A stretch of DNA of 18,628 bases from JBPEXY01 sp052031065 (lineage in GTDB: Bacteria; Pseudomonadota; Gammaproteobacteria; Immundisolibacterales; Immundisolibacteraceae), in contig JBPEXY010000012.1 in assembly GCA_052031065.1 (NCBI GenBank), positions 1 through 18,628 of the forward strand, in the 5' to 3' direction. A program made the position numbers and the translations under genes. Shown here one piece after another: positions 1-8,503 of this stretch. Below the pieces are notes generated by a model that searched no databases, was not told the DNA's origin, and saw only the letters and a program-made list of their open reading frames with translations. Position 1 is the first letter of the stretch, and every line of letters begins with the position of its first letter.

Positions 1-515
1 CCACCCCAGAAAGCCATGAAATAGAAACCACTATGTAGATGAACATGTTCCACCAGCCAGCCCGCGACCAGTGGAGTGATCAGCATTCCCATTCCGGCGA
101 CAAACGAAAATTGACCCATAAACTTTTGCCGCCGATCAGCGGAGACATATCCAAGCGCATAGGACTGGGTGGCGACCCAGCTAACCCCACGAAACAGCCC
201 ACCGACCAGCGCCACCATAAACAGCGCCGTAAATTGACTGAACTGGGTATAGCCGATAGTGCTAGCCAGTACACCGATGGCGCTGGCCGTCATCATTTTA
301 CGATCACCAAAGTAATCGCACAGTGCGCCACCCGGCAGCGCAAACAGAATGGGACCAATTGATCCGGCGGCAACCAGCAGCCCCAGCTCTGTTGGCGAGA
401 GTTGCTGATGCAACGCCAGAAGTGGCAACAACAACCCGATTAACGCTTCGGTAGCGATCGCAAAGAAAGCACCAGAACAGACTACTGCGTCGCGCCAGCT
501 GAACAGAACCGACAT
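1..515 (-). CDS. MFS transporter, N-terminal part (runs off the window)
   Basis: This is the first 171 codons of a major facilitator superfamily permease; the 3' end lies beyond base 1. The translation is strongly hydrophobic with several membrane segments. It carries MFS motif A in the loop after TM2 (residues 63-73, G-A-L-C-D-Y-F-G-D-R-K). The ATG at 513-515 is preceded by a GGAA purine run about 9 nt upstream, and an in-frame TAA lies just further upstream, so the start is well supported. The gene lies 53 nt downstream of the fused TRAP permease on the same strand and may be the last member of that transport operon. The substrate cannot be read from this fragment. Family assignment is firm; function beyond inner-membrane transport is unknown. 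Confidence 0.85.
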   Translation of the reverse strand, partial: MSVLFSWRDAVVCSGAFFAIATEALIGLLLPLLALHQQLSPTELGLLVAAGSIGPILFALPGGALCDYFGDRKMMTASAIGVLASTIGYTQFSQFTALFMVALVGGLFRGVSWVATQSYALGYVSADRRQKFMGQFSFVAGMGMLITPLVAGWLVEHVHLHSGFYFMAFWG

Positions 516-568
516 TAAATTAATTTCCAGGTATTAGCGTCAGCGGAGCAAGCAGCTAAAGAGATCGA

Positions 569-2761
569 TCAGCGCCAGGTCGATGGCCGATCAGCACCGC
601 TACTGCGATTTAACAGCGCGACAATGATCGGAAATAGCGCGAGAGCCAATACAGAGGACCACATTGAGGGGGCAAAAGCAGTCAGCGCAACGAGCACGAG
701 CAGCAGACGATACAGGCTCCCGACAGGGGCGCGATAATAACCTTCCAGCGCCAAAGTTAACAGCCAGATACCAGCTAACACACTGGCGCCGGCAACGGTG
801 ATTTCGATCCAGCTGCCCTGGAACAGTAACGCCGGCTGATAAACGAACAGATACGGCAGTAGAAAGGCGACCAGTGCGAGCTTGATCGACTGCCGGGCGA
901 CAGCCATCGGGTTTTCGTCGGCAATGCTGGCAGCAACAAAGCAGGCGATGGCGACTGGCGGGGTAATCGCTGAGAGCACGGAAAAATAGACCAGGAACAG
1001 ATGGCTTTGTAGCACCGGCAAACCGAGATTAACAAGAACCGGAGCGATCAATGTCGCAACCACTGAGTAGGCAGCGACTACCGGCATACCCATGCCAAGA
1101 ATTACGGTTATCACCATGGCTACGATCAGGCTACCCAGTACCGACCCGCCGGTGACGGTGAAAATTAAGGTTGCCAGTTTTCCGGCCAGCCCGGTGATAT
1201 TAAGACAGCCAATGACAACGCCGGCTGCCGCAACCGCCGCCACCAGTGGTGCCAGCGCAGCGCACGTTTCGGTGACAATGGTCACTAATCTGCGCGGGCT
1301 GATCGGCTGGTCGCCAAAATGGCTGGTTACCAGCACCACGAGCACCGCTCCCGCAGCGACCAAAGCCGGGCTATAGCCGAGAACCAGCAGGGTGATCAGA
1401 ACCGTCAACGGCAGCAGATGAAACCAGCCATTCCTGAACGCCGATGTCACTGACGGAAGCGCACTCGGATCAACGCCGGTGAATCCCAGTCGGCGCGAAC
1501 GCCAATGGACCTGCAGATAGACCGACAGGTAGTAACAAAGCCCTACCCCTGCCGCCGCCAGCGCGATGTCTGCATAGGGAGTGGCGCTAAACTCCACCAT
1601 TAGAAAGACCGCCGCCCCCATCACTGGTGGCAACAGGCTACCACCTGTTGATGCGACCGATTCCACCGCAGCGGCGAATAGTCCGCCATAACCGAGGCGC
1701 TTCATCATCGGTATGGTGATCGATCCGGTGGTCATCACATCCGCAGCGGGGCTCCCCGACAGGGTGCCAAACAGTCCGCTTGAAACCACCGCCACCTTGG
1801 CAACTCCGCCCTCCCTGCGCCCCGCGATAGCCGAAGCCATATCAAAGAAGAACTGCCCGCCGCCGCTTGCTTCCAGCAGTTTGCCGAACAGAATGAACAG
1901 AAAGGCGTAACTTGCCGCCACCTGCAACGGGATGCCGAACAGGCCGCCACTGTGAGAGATAATCATCTCTTCGAGAAACTCAATCATGGTGAAGGGTCGG
2001 TGGGCAAAGGTTCCGTCCAGCAGATGACCGGCAAACAGGTAACCCAGTAACAGATAGACCACCAGCGACAGCCCGGTGCCAACACAGCGCCGCAGTAACT
2101 CCAGAGTCAGTAGCAGGTAAGTTGCAGCGACAATCTGATCGCTGAGTTCAAATTCATCGATACCACTGATCCATTCACTGTAACGACCGGTCTGACCAAT
2201 CAGCCAGCAGCCACAAATCAGCGCGATCAGCGCCAGCAGCCAGTCTGCCCAGGTTGTATGGTCAACGTCCTGTCTCCAGGTGACCGACAGCAGGGTGATT
2301 GGGTAGAGCAAGGCGACAAAGACGACCGCGACCACCAGTGGCGGCAGGTGTGCGGAGGGTAAGGCGAGTTCAAAATGTTGATTGCCCCAGAACCATATTG
2401 CTAACAGAGAGGTCGCTACCATCGCCCAGATAACCTGAGCTAAAGCCAGCTGAGCGAGTGATTCGCGCGACTGCCGATCAAGCAACAGATAACGTAAGAC
2501 AGCTGCTATCGGGTAAGCCGCGACCAACCCAACTGTCAGCATCCCGAGTGGTCCACGGGTACCTGCCAGCGCCTGATGTAGAACAAACAGAGTCAGCGGT
2601 AACGCAAGCAGTGCAATAACCACGAAGCGAAGGCCAGCCTCATCACCAATCGGCAGACGACGGCCGGTTTGTAACAGACGCCCTGACCCAAGCAATGGTC
2701 TCAGTAGCCCCCTTAGCAATGGCAGGCTCTGGCTGGTTCTGCGCAGTCGAAACGGTAACAA
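569..2761 (-). CDS. TRAP transporter fused permease (4TM-12TM, DctQM type)
   Basis: A 730-residue polytopic membrane protein. The first ~200 residues contain several hydrophobic helices like the small TRAP subunit. The remainder is the large DctM-like permease, with the glycine/serine-rich stretches typical of TAXI-linked fused permeases (for example FGTLSGSPAADVMTTGSI, then ESVASTGGSLLPPVMGAAVF). TRAP permeases use an ion gradient to import a substrate handed over by a periplasmic binding protein. The adjacent upstream gene encodes a TAXI-class binding protein, 9 nt away, so the two should form one system. The proposed start is TTG at 2761, with a GGCGGA run directly against it. Another TTG at codon 23, preceded by AAGGGGG, is an alternative, so the N-terminus is uncertain by about 20 residues. 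Substrate unknown. Confidence 0.93.
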   Translation of the reverse strand: MLPFRLRRTSQSLPLLRGLLRPLLGSGRLLQTGRRLPIGDEAGLRFVVIALLALPLTLFVLHQALAGTRGPLGMLTVGLVAAYPIAAVLRYLLLDRQSRESLAQLALAQVIWAMVATSLLAIWFWGNQHFELALPSAHLPPLVVAVVFVALLYPITLLSVTWRQDVDHTTWADWLLALIALICGCWLIGQTGRYSEWISGIDEFELSDQIVAATYLLLTLELLRRCVGTGLSLVVYLLLGYLFAGHLLDGTFAHRPFTMIEFLEEMIISHSGGLFGIPLQVAASYAFLFILFGKLLEASGGGQFFFDMASAIAGRREGGVAKVAVVSSGLFGTLSGSPAADVMTTGSITIPMMKRLGYGGLFAAAVESVASTGGSLLPPVMGAAVFLMVEFSATPYADIALAAAGVGLCYYLSVYLQVHWRSRRLGFTGVDPSALPSVTSAFRNGWFHLLPLTVLITLLVLGYSPALVAAGAVLVVLVTSHFGDQPISPRRLVTIVTETCAALAPLVAAVAAAGVVIGCLNITGLAGKLATLIFTVTGGSVLGSLIVAMVITVILGMGMPVVAAYSVVATLIAPVLVNLGLPVLQSHLFLVYFSVLSAITPPVAIACFVAASIADENPMAVARQSIKLALVAFLLPYLFVYQPALLFQGSWIEITVAGASVLAGIWLLTLALEGYYRAPVGSLYRLLLVLVALTAFAPSMWSSVLALALFPIIVALLNRSSGADRPSTWR

Positions 2762-2770
2762 TCCGCCCGC

Positions 2771-3856
2771 TTAATAATCAACTTCGGTTCCTGATAAAGC
2801 CAGTCCCGCTTCTTTGTAGTAGGCCTGGGCTCCGGGATGCAGTGGGATTCCAGCGGTGCGTAGCAGCATCTCAGGCTCGAAATCTGCAAATGCCGGGTGT
2901 AGCTGGCGTAGCTGATCGAATTGGCGGTGAAGTGACCGGGCCATCTGGTAGGCCACGTTAAAACCCGTCTCGCGCCCGGCGGTGAGTAGAAAGCCGGTGG
3001 TCATTGATGGCAGGTCCCGATGTAAAAATGGATAGGTATCGGCTGGAATGGTCATGGTGGTGAAGCCGAATTCATCAGCGAGTGTTGCCACCAGGTCCGG
3101 CGGCAGATAGAGCAGTCGAATATCTGTCGCGGTGGCTATTTCTATCAGCCGGGCACTGGGCAGGAACGCGGCAGTCACGACCATATCGAGTTTGCGGTTA
3201 CGCATCAAATCGGCGGAGGCGCGGGTTGCCAGGTAAACCACCTCTCCGCCGCTGTGGCGCAGCTGTTCATAGGAGAGACCGTAATAGTTCAAGATCCGTT
3301 CGGTGAGCACCTGTCCGAGCAGGTTGCCACGGATATTGGCCGAGACTCTGAGAGGTAGTTGCCGGTCGATGACCTGCTGAAAATCGCTAATCCGATGCTC
3401 GGAAAAAAACCCCTCACGCATCAGCACCTGTACCGCCATCCCCTCAACGATCTGTGCAATAGCGGTGAAGTCGCCCTCGGTTCCGGCGCTGTAGGCTCTG
3501 CGAAACGGTTTTTCGCCACGTTGGGCGATGGCCAGTTCCATCGGGGTCTGGATCGAAAAGGGACGCTTGCCGGCGACCATTTTCACCAGACCACCTGCGG
3601 GGTTGCCAGGCTCGTAGGTCAGCGAAGAGCCGGGGAATTCAGCTCGAACCATTGCGGTCAGCCCCTCCCCTAACGCCGAAATCATACCCCCAGCAGAATA
3701 GCCGGCGATGGCACCGTGCAGCGGCTGCATATCTGCATCACGCGCGTCTACCGATGACGCAAAAATTAGTGCAGCTATTAATGCCAAGCCACGAATGAAA
3801 CTGTTTGCCGTAAAAAACAGTAACCCGCTATAACTTGCAATCCCAGGCTTCCTCAA
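2771..3856 (-). CDS. TAXI family TRAP transporter solute-binding protein
   Basis: A 361-residue secreted binding protein. A hydrophobic signal segment (about residues 20-36, ending near SSVDA) precedes a mature domain with TAXI family features: a glycine-rich beginning (GAIAGYSAGGMISALGEG), a central GDFTAIAQIVEGMAVQVL segment and the late motif GIPLHPGAQAYYKE. Proteins of this class capture a small organic acid or amino acid in the periplasm and pass it to a fused TRAP permease, which is the next gene (9-nt gap). The start is TTG at 3856, preceded by GGGAG-AGGGGG about 7 nt upstream, a strong ribosome binding site. No ATG fits before the signal peptide. Family assignment is firm; ligand unknown. 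Confidence 0.93.
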   Translation of the reverse strand: MRKPGIASYSGLLFFTANSFIRGLALIAALIFASSVDARDADMQPLHGAIAGYSAGGMISALGEGLTAMVRAEFPGSSLTYEPGNPAGGLVKMVAGKRPFSIQTPMELAIAQRGEKPFRRAYSAGTEGDFTAIAQIVEGMAVQVLMREGFFSEHRISDFQQVIDRQLPLRVSANIRGNLLGQVLTERILNYYGLSYEQLRHSGGEVVYLATRASADLMRNRKLDMVVTAAFLPSARLIEIATATDIRLLYLPPDLVATLADEFGFTTMTIPADTYPFLHRDLPSMTTGFLLTAGRETGFNVAYQMARSLHRQFDQLRQLHPAFADFEPEMLLRTAGIPLHPGAQAYYKEAGLALSGTEVDY

Positions 3857-3879
3857 ACCCCCTCTCCCAGCTGGTGACC

Positions 3880-3957
3880 TTATCGGTTAAGGATACCGGT
3901 ATCGCCGCTTTCAAGGCGAATGGAATGATCGCCGTGTTTATCAAACACAATCACCAT
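3880..3957 (-). CDS. possible 25-residue leader peptide or small ORF upstream of the TAXI-TRAP genes
   Basis: A short ORF starts with ATG at 3957, preceded by AGGG with 5 nt spacing, and ends with TAA 23 nt before the TTG of the TAXI gene. The translation begins MVIVFDKHGDHS and ends TGILNR. No homologue is recognised. It could be a translated leader, an orphan small protein, or chance, since ORFs this short are common. The good ribosome binding site and the position directly ahead of the transporter operon are the only support. It overlaps both palindromes of this intergenic region. Confidence 0.25.
   Translation of the reverse strand: MVIVFDKHGDHSIRLESGDTGILNR
3892..3948. promoter_or_regulatory. 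two palindromes in the divergent TAXI / RND intergenic region
   Basis: Two inverted repeats lie between the divergent transport operons. GATACCGGTATC at 3892-3903 is a perfect 12-bp palindrome. GTGTTT-ATC-AAACAC at 3934-3948 is a 15-bp site with perfect 6-bp arms. Sites of this size and symmetry suit dimeric repressors or activators. No regulator gene is adjacent, so the binding factor is unknown. The operator role is inferred from symmetry and position only. Confidence 0.35.
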
Positions 3958-4037
3958 TTCGACCCTGAACTTAACGGAACAGAACTGCGCAGGACTTCAG
4001 GCATGATGCTATCTATGAATGATGTTATTTTGTAGCG

Positions 4038-4067
4038 TTGACGTTGACACGCTGATACTGCTTATAC
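4038..4067 (+). promoter_or_regulatory. candidate sigma-70 promoter for the RND efflux operon
   Basis: TTGACG at 4038-4043 and TTATAC at 4062-4067 are separated by 18 nt. They lie 32 nt upstream of the adaptor start codon. An overlapping TTGACA at 4044-4049 has no well-spaced -10. The assignment rests on sequence match and position. Confidence 0.4.
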
Positions 4068-4098
4068 GGCTCCATTTATTCAGGGATGATGCTGCGGT

Positions 4099-5247
4099 TT
4101 GATTTCGCAAAGACCTTTACGTTCGCTCAAAGTTATTGAATTGCTGGCTATTCTGATACTTGCCGGCTGCGGGTCAGAACCGCCGGTTCCTGAACCGGAA
4201 CGGCTGGTTGCCGTTGAGAAATTCCAGTTACGTGATCACCGCGTGGCGGTCTCATATCCCGGCACGCTGGAACCACGTTACGAAAATGAACTGGCTTTTC
4301 AGGTCAGCGGCAGAATTGACCGGCGGCTGGTTGAAGTTGGTGACCGCGTCGAAGCGAACACCATCATCGCCACGCTTGATCGCCAGGATTACGATCTTGC
4401 GCTAGCGGAACTGCAAAACCTGAAGGCAGCAGCAGATGCCGATCATCAGCTGGCCGTTAGAGAACTAAAACGTATACGGGAGCTGCATCGCGACGGCTTT
4501 GCGGGTGACTCGCAACTCGACGCAGCGATTAACCTCGAATCAGCGTCAGCGGCACGACTAAAAGCGCTCGCTGCCAAACAGTCAGAGAGCCGAAACCGGG
4601 TTGGATATACCGAACTGAAAGCACAGCATGGCGGTGTTATTACCGCCCTTTTTGCTGAAACTGGTGCGGTATTGGCAGCGGGGCAACCGGTGGCCCAACT
4701 GGCCTGGTTGGGAGAATGGGAGTTTGTCACCTCGATTCCTGAAAACCGGATTGGCAAGCTGGCACCGGGTGACATCGTCGATCTTCGATTCTGGGTTCTC
4801 GAAGATCAAACAATCCATGGTCAGGTGCGCGAAATCGCTCCCGCCGCCGACCCGGCGTCACGAAGCTACCGAGTAAAAATCTCCCTTGAGTCTGTGCCGC
4901 CAGCACTGAGACTGGGCATGAGTGGTAACGTGCAGCTGGTATTTGACCAGGACAGTTTCGGCACCTTGCCGACCAGCGCCTTTCTCGGCGCCACGGAGCA
5001 ATACGACGAGAGTGGCGGCAGGTTTGGGTCTGATCCTGGTAGCGGTTCCGGAACCGGCGGTACAGTCGATATTCTGGTTGTCGATCCCGACTCACGCGTT
5101 ACCTCATTGCGACAGGTAACACCGGGCCGCCCGATTGGTGACCGGTTGGTGATTGTTGATGGTCTGCATCCGGGGGAATGGGTGGTTACCAAGGGCGCTC
5201 ACAAGGTCAAACCAGGCACCAGAGTACGCCTGTTTGAAGGGCAGTAA
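4099..5247 (+). CDS. RND efflux periplasmic adaptor subunit (membrane fusion lipoprotein)
   Basis: A 382-residue HlyD/AcrA-type adaptor. A lipobox (LILAGC, lipidated Cys24) marks it as a lipoprotein. A lipoyl/barrel-sandwich half-motif follows (about residues 50-100, GRIDRRLVEVGDRVEAN), then an alpha-hairpin (about 100-160), the second lipoyl half and a beta-barrel. The C-terminal part has a glycine/serine-rich insert (about 306-323). Adaptors bridge the inner-membrane RND pump to an outer-membrane channel. The pump gene begins 1 nt after the stop codon. The start is TTG at 4099: an in-frame TGA lies at 4087-4089 and there is no in-frame ATG before the lipobox. The ribosome binding site is weak (GGGA about 12 nt away). 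Neither the exported compound nor a channel gene is visible here. Confidence 0.92.
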   Translation: MISQRPLRSLKVIELLAILILAGCGSEPPVPEPERLVAVEKFQLRDHRVAVSYPGTLEPRYENELAFQVSGRIDRRLVEVGDRVEANTIIATLDRQDYDLALAELQNLKAAADADHQLAVRELKRIRELHRDGFAGDSQLDAAINLESASAARLKALAAKQSESRNRVGYTELKAQHGGVITALFAETGAVLAAGQPVAQLAWLGEWEFVTSIPENRIGKLAPGDIVDLRFWVLEDQTIHGQVREIAPAADPASRSYRVKISLESVPPALRLGMSGNVQLVFDQDSFGTLPTSAFLGATEQYDESGGRFGSDPGSGSGTGGTVDILVVDPDSRVTSLRQVTPGRPIGDRLVIVDGLHPGEWVVTKGAHKVKPGTRVRLFEGQ

Positions 5248-5248
5248 T

Positions 5249-8200
5249 ATGGCGCGCGAAGGCTTTAACCTTGCCCGGTGGGGTATTGAGCACCCCTCCC
5301 TGCTCGTTTATCTGATTATTACCATTCTACTGGGTGGTGGCGCGGCTTACTTCCAGCTTGGTCAACGTGACCTGCCGGTCTATGCAATCAAAACCATGGT
5401 CATCAGCGCTCAGTGGCCTGGTGCTTCCGCTGAGGAGATGAGCCAGTTCGTTACCGATCCGCTGGAAACCAAACTGCTGGAAGTACCGTGGCTGAAAGAT
5501 GTCACCTCTTTCAGCAAACCGGGCGAAACCTTTCTATTGGTCAACATAGAGGATTTTATGCCTGACGGCGCCAGCCGCATGCGTGATCGCTACTATGACA
5601 TTCGCAAGAAGGTAGACGATATGGTTCATCTGTTGCCCGCTGGCGTTCAAGGGCCTCTCTTTAACGATGAGTTTGGCGATATCTATTCGATTCTCTACAG
5701 TTTCAATAGTCAGGATTACACACCATCGGAAATCAAGGACTGGGTTGAGCAGGCGCGCAATGCTGTGGTGCGTATTGATGAGGTGGAAAAGGCGGTGCTC
5801 TACGGGGCGCAACCGGAAAAGGTGTTTGTCGAGCTGGACGATAAACGCCTCGCAGAATTACAACTTGACCCCCTGCGGGTTGCCTCAGTACTGCAGGGAC
5901 ACAACCGCATGCGTAACAGCGGCAGAGTGGAAGGGAGTGCCCGTTACTACCAACTCAGGCTGAATGATCGTTTTCATTCCCTCAGCGATGTCGCGGCAAC
6001 TCCGATCAAACTTAACGATGGATCAGTCATCAGGCTTGATGACGTCGCCCGGGTTTATCGTGGCTACCAGGATCCGCCCCGCTTTACCATGCGGGTAAAT
6101 GGCGAACCGGCAATCGGGCTGGCGATTACCATGCGTGAGGGGTCGCAGCTGCTGACTCTTTCCAGCAAGGTCAATGAAGTTATGGAGGAATTCAGACAGC
6201 GGTTACCTGCAGCGATTGAAATGTCGCTGGTGGCGGACCAGCCCGCATCGGTAAGGGCGTCGATCAACAAGTTCCTGGTCAAGCTCGCACTGGCAATACT
6301 CATCGTCCTGTTGGTGAGCAACTTCTCTCTCGGTCTGCGTACCGGATTGGTAGTGGCGCTGGCAATTCCCCTGGTGCTGGGCATTGTGTTTGTGGCCATG
6401 TATATCTGGGGAATCAATATCACTCGTATTTCTCTCGGAGCGCTGGTTATTGCCCTGGGGCTGCTGGTCGACGATGCGATGATCGTAGTCGAATTGATGC
6501 ATGTGAAGCTGGAACAGGGGTGGGACCGGCTCAAAGCGGCCACTTTCGCCTATGCCGCCACCTCGATGCCGATGCTCAGTGGCACATTGATTGCCGCTGC
6601 GGGGTTTATGCCGGTGTTTGTGGTTGACGCTTCACCAAAGGAGATCCTTGGCGACCTGTTTGTGGTAATCAGCATTGCCCTGGTGGCTTCATGGGTAGTA
6701 GCGGTTCTATTTACGCCCTTTCTCGCCTATCGATTACTTAAACCGGTTGACCACTCAACTGATCATGCCGCCAATCTTTCAGCGAGCCACCCCAGCGCCC
6801 ACGCTGGGGACCTCTACCAAACAGCCGTTTACCAACATTTTCGGACCCTTGTGCGCTGGTGCATGCTGCACCGCTGGAGGGTAATCCTGCTCTCGCTAAC
6901 GGCGTTTCTGCTCACCCTGATCGGCTTGCAACAGGTCGCTGTGGAATTTTTTCCTGACAACGACCGACCGGAGGTTCTGGTTGATGTCTGGTTTCCGGAG
7001 GAGACCTCCTACCGGGAGATGGAACGGCAGGTTCAGCGGATTGAGCAGCAGCTGGCCGCGGCTCCGGAAGCGCAGCACTATCTCACTTATATCGGCGGTG
7101 ACACCTTGCGGGTTCAGAACGACATGTTCGTCGAACAGCCCAACGCCAATTACACCAAAGTGATTGCTATTGCGGATAACCTCGCTGACCGGGAACAGCT
7201 GAAAATCAAGCTGAAAGGCTTTTTCGAAAATCACTTGCCGGAACTGCGAACACGGGTATACAACCTCCCCTACGGCATGCCCTTCGCCTATCCGGTACAG
7301 TATCGGGTTACCGGCGAAAATCCCCAACAGCTGGACCGAATTGTCGACGAACTGAAACAGATCGTTGCCAGCCACCCTGACATCAGTGACGTGCATGACA
7401 ATCGGCGTGAACCGATACTGACCGTCTCCATCGACCTTGATTTACCACGAGTGGCTGCGGCAGGACTGGAACCGGAACGAATCTCACTGGCGCTCAGTTC
7501 GATGCTGGACGGAGTGCCGGTGACCCGACTCAGAGAGGACAACGACCTTATTGAAGTGGTTCTGCGCAACAGTGCTAAACAGCGCTATAACCTGGACCAG
7601 CTAGGGGATCTGCTGCTCACATCGGTAAATGGCACCGCCATTCCCCTGGCGAAGCTGGCGCGTTTGAACTATCGCTTCGAAGAGGGGGTCGTTCGTCGGT
7701 ATAACGGTTTTAGCTCGGTGACGGTGCTCGGTCTACTGCCAGAGGGGGTGCAAACCCTGGAAGTTAACCAACAGCTCTTGCCAGAACTAAACCGGTTGCG
7801 GCAGACGCTGCCGAGTGGTTATGCGATAGAAGCCGGCGGTCAGGTTGAAGTCTCCGCCATTGTCGATTCGCAGCTGGCAAAAACCCTGCCACTGCTGCTG
7901 TTTACACTACTAACGATACTGATGCTGCAGCTCAACAGCATTAGCAAGATGGTATTGGTTCTCGCCACGGTACCGCTTGGCCTGCTCGGCGTGGTAGCGG
8001 CTCTGCTGGCATTTGAGCTGCCTTTCGGACTGGTTGCACGACTGGGGGTACTGGCCCTGTCGGGCATTATTGTTCGCAACACCATCATTCTGATCGACCA
8101 GATAGACCAGGATCTTGCTGCCGGCGCAACTGTCTGGGATGCAGTACTGGAATCAACGGTTCGTCGTGCGCGACCCATTGTACTAACCGCTCTGGCTGCA

Positions 8201-8353
8201 ATCCTCGCGCTGATCCCCCTCGCCAACGATTATTTCTGGGGGCCTATGGCGGTAGCAATGATGAGCGGCCTATTAGTGGCAACGGCATTGACACTGCTGG
8301 TTTTTCCGGCTCTCTACTGCGCCTGGTTCAAGGTAAAACCGGCAGCCTTCTGA
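5249..8353 (+). CDS. RND efflux pump inner-membrane permease (AcrB/MdtB-like superfamily)
   Basis: A 1034-residue proton-driven efflux permease of normal length. The N-terminal TM1 is followed by a periplasmic porter domain, a TM2-TM6 block, a second TM7 plus porter domain, and TM8-TM12. The TM4 proton-relay motif GLLVDDAMIVVE places two acidic residues at Asp408 and Asp409, matching Asp407/Asp408 of AcrB. In TM10 the segment GIIVRNTIILIDQ has Arg943 where AcrB has Lys940, a substitution likely shared by a subfamily. ATG at 5249 is chosen because GAAGG lies 8 nt upstream and the N-terminus fits the family; the longer open frame to 5153 overlaps the adaptor gene. With the adaptor it forms a two-gene operon without its own outer-membrane factor. 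Substrate unknown. Confidence 0.94.
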   Translation: MAREGFNLARWGIEHPSLLVYLIITILLGGGAAYFQLGQRDLPVYAIKTMVISAQWPGASAEEMSQFVTDPLETKLLEVPWLKDVTSFSKPGETFLLVNIEDFMPDGASRMRDRYYDIRKKVDDMVHLLPAGVQGPLFNDEFGDIYSILYSFNSQDYTPSEIKDWVEQARNAVVRIDEVEKAVLYGAQPEKVFVELDDKRLAELQLDPLRVASVLQGHNRMRNSGRVEGSARYYQLRLNDRFHSLSDVAATPIKLNDGSVIRLDDVARVYRGYQDPPRFTMRVNGEPAIGLAITMREGSQLLTLSSKVNEVMEEFRQRLPAAIEMSLVADQPASVRASINKFLVKLALAILIVLLVSNFSLGLRTGLVVALAIPLVLGIVFVAMYIWGINITRISLGALVIALGLLVDDAMIVVELMHVKLEQGWDRLKAATFAYAATSMPMLSGTLIAAAGFMPVFVVDASPKEILGDLFVVISIALVASWVVAVLFTPFLAYRLLKPVDHSTDHAANLSASHPSAHAGDLYQTAVYQHFRTLVRWCMLHRWRVILLSLTAFLLTLIGLQQVAVEFFPDNDRPEVLVDVWFPEETSYREMERQVQRIEQQLAAAPEAQHYLTYIGGDTLRVQNDMFVEQPNANYTKVIAIADNLADREQLKIKLKGFFENHLPELRTRVYNLPYGMPFAYPVQYRVTGENPQQLDRIVDELKQIVASHPDISDVHDNRREPILTVSIDLDLPRVAAAGLEPERISLALSSMLDGVPVTRLREDNDLIEVVLRNSAKQRYNLDQLGDLLLTSVNGTAIPLAKLARLNYRFEEGVVRRYNGFSSVTVLGLLPEGVQTLEVNQQLLPELNRLRQTLPSGYAIEAGGQVEVSAIVDSQLAKTLPLLLFTLLTILMLQLNSISKMVLVLATVPLGLLGVVAALLAFELPFGLVARLGVLALSGIIVRNTIILIDQIDQDLAAGATVWDAVLESTVRRARPIVLTALAAILALIPLANDYFWGPMAVAMMSGLLVATALTLLVFPALYCAWFKVKPAAF

Positions 8354-8392
8354 TCAGTTAATATCGCCCCGATTGATGGGAAATTACCATTA

Positions 8393-8404
8393 CTTTGGCC
8401 AAAG
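8393..8404. promoter_or_regulatory. 12-bp perfect palindrome upstream of the Asp-box protein gene
   Basis: CTTTGGCCAAAG reads the same on both strands and lies about 100 nt before the propeller gene start, in a 150-nt gap after the pump gene. It could be an operator. No convincing sigma-70 promoter pair was found around it, so the role is a guess. Confidence 0.2.
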
Positions 8405-8503
8405 AGTGGCATTATGGACAGATATTCTGATTGTCGCTGAGGTGATTGACGAGAATCGTTATCTGAGTTGATTGTCGGCAAGTCTATCGGGAGGAGGCCC
8501 ATT

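Noticed and set aside
3835..4035. 66-codon plus-strand open frame in the divergent intergenic region
   Set aside because: It starts inside the TAXI signal-peptide coding region, lacks a ribosome binding site and resembles no known protein.
4086..4139. 17-codon ORF starting ATG ATG just before the adaptor start
   Set aside because: It is out of frame with the adaptor and short; a frameshifted adaptor start is unnecessary because the TTG frame already gives a full lipoprotein signal.
5153..5248. N-terminal extension of the RND permease frame
   Set aside because: These 32 codons overlap the adaptor gene; the ATG at 5249 has a proper ribosome site and matches the usual RND N-terminus.
6896..7396. 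166-codon minus-strand frame inside the RND permease
   Set aside because: It is antisense to a well-conserved porter domain and has no domain signature of its own.
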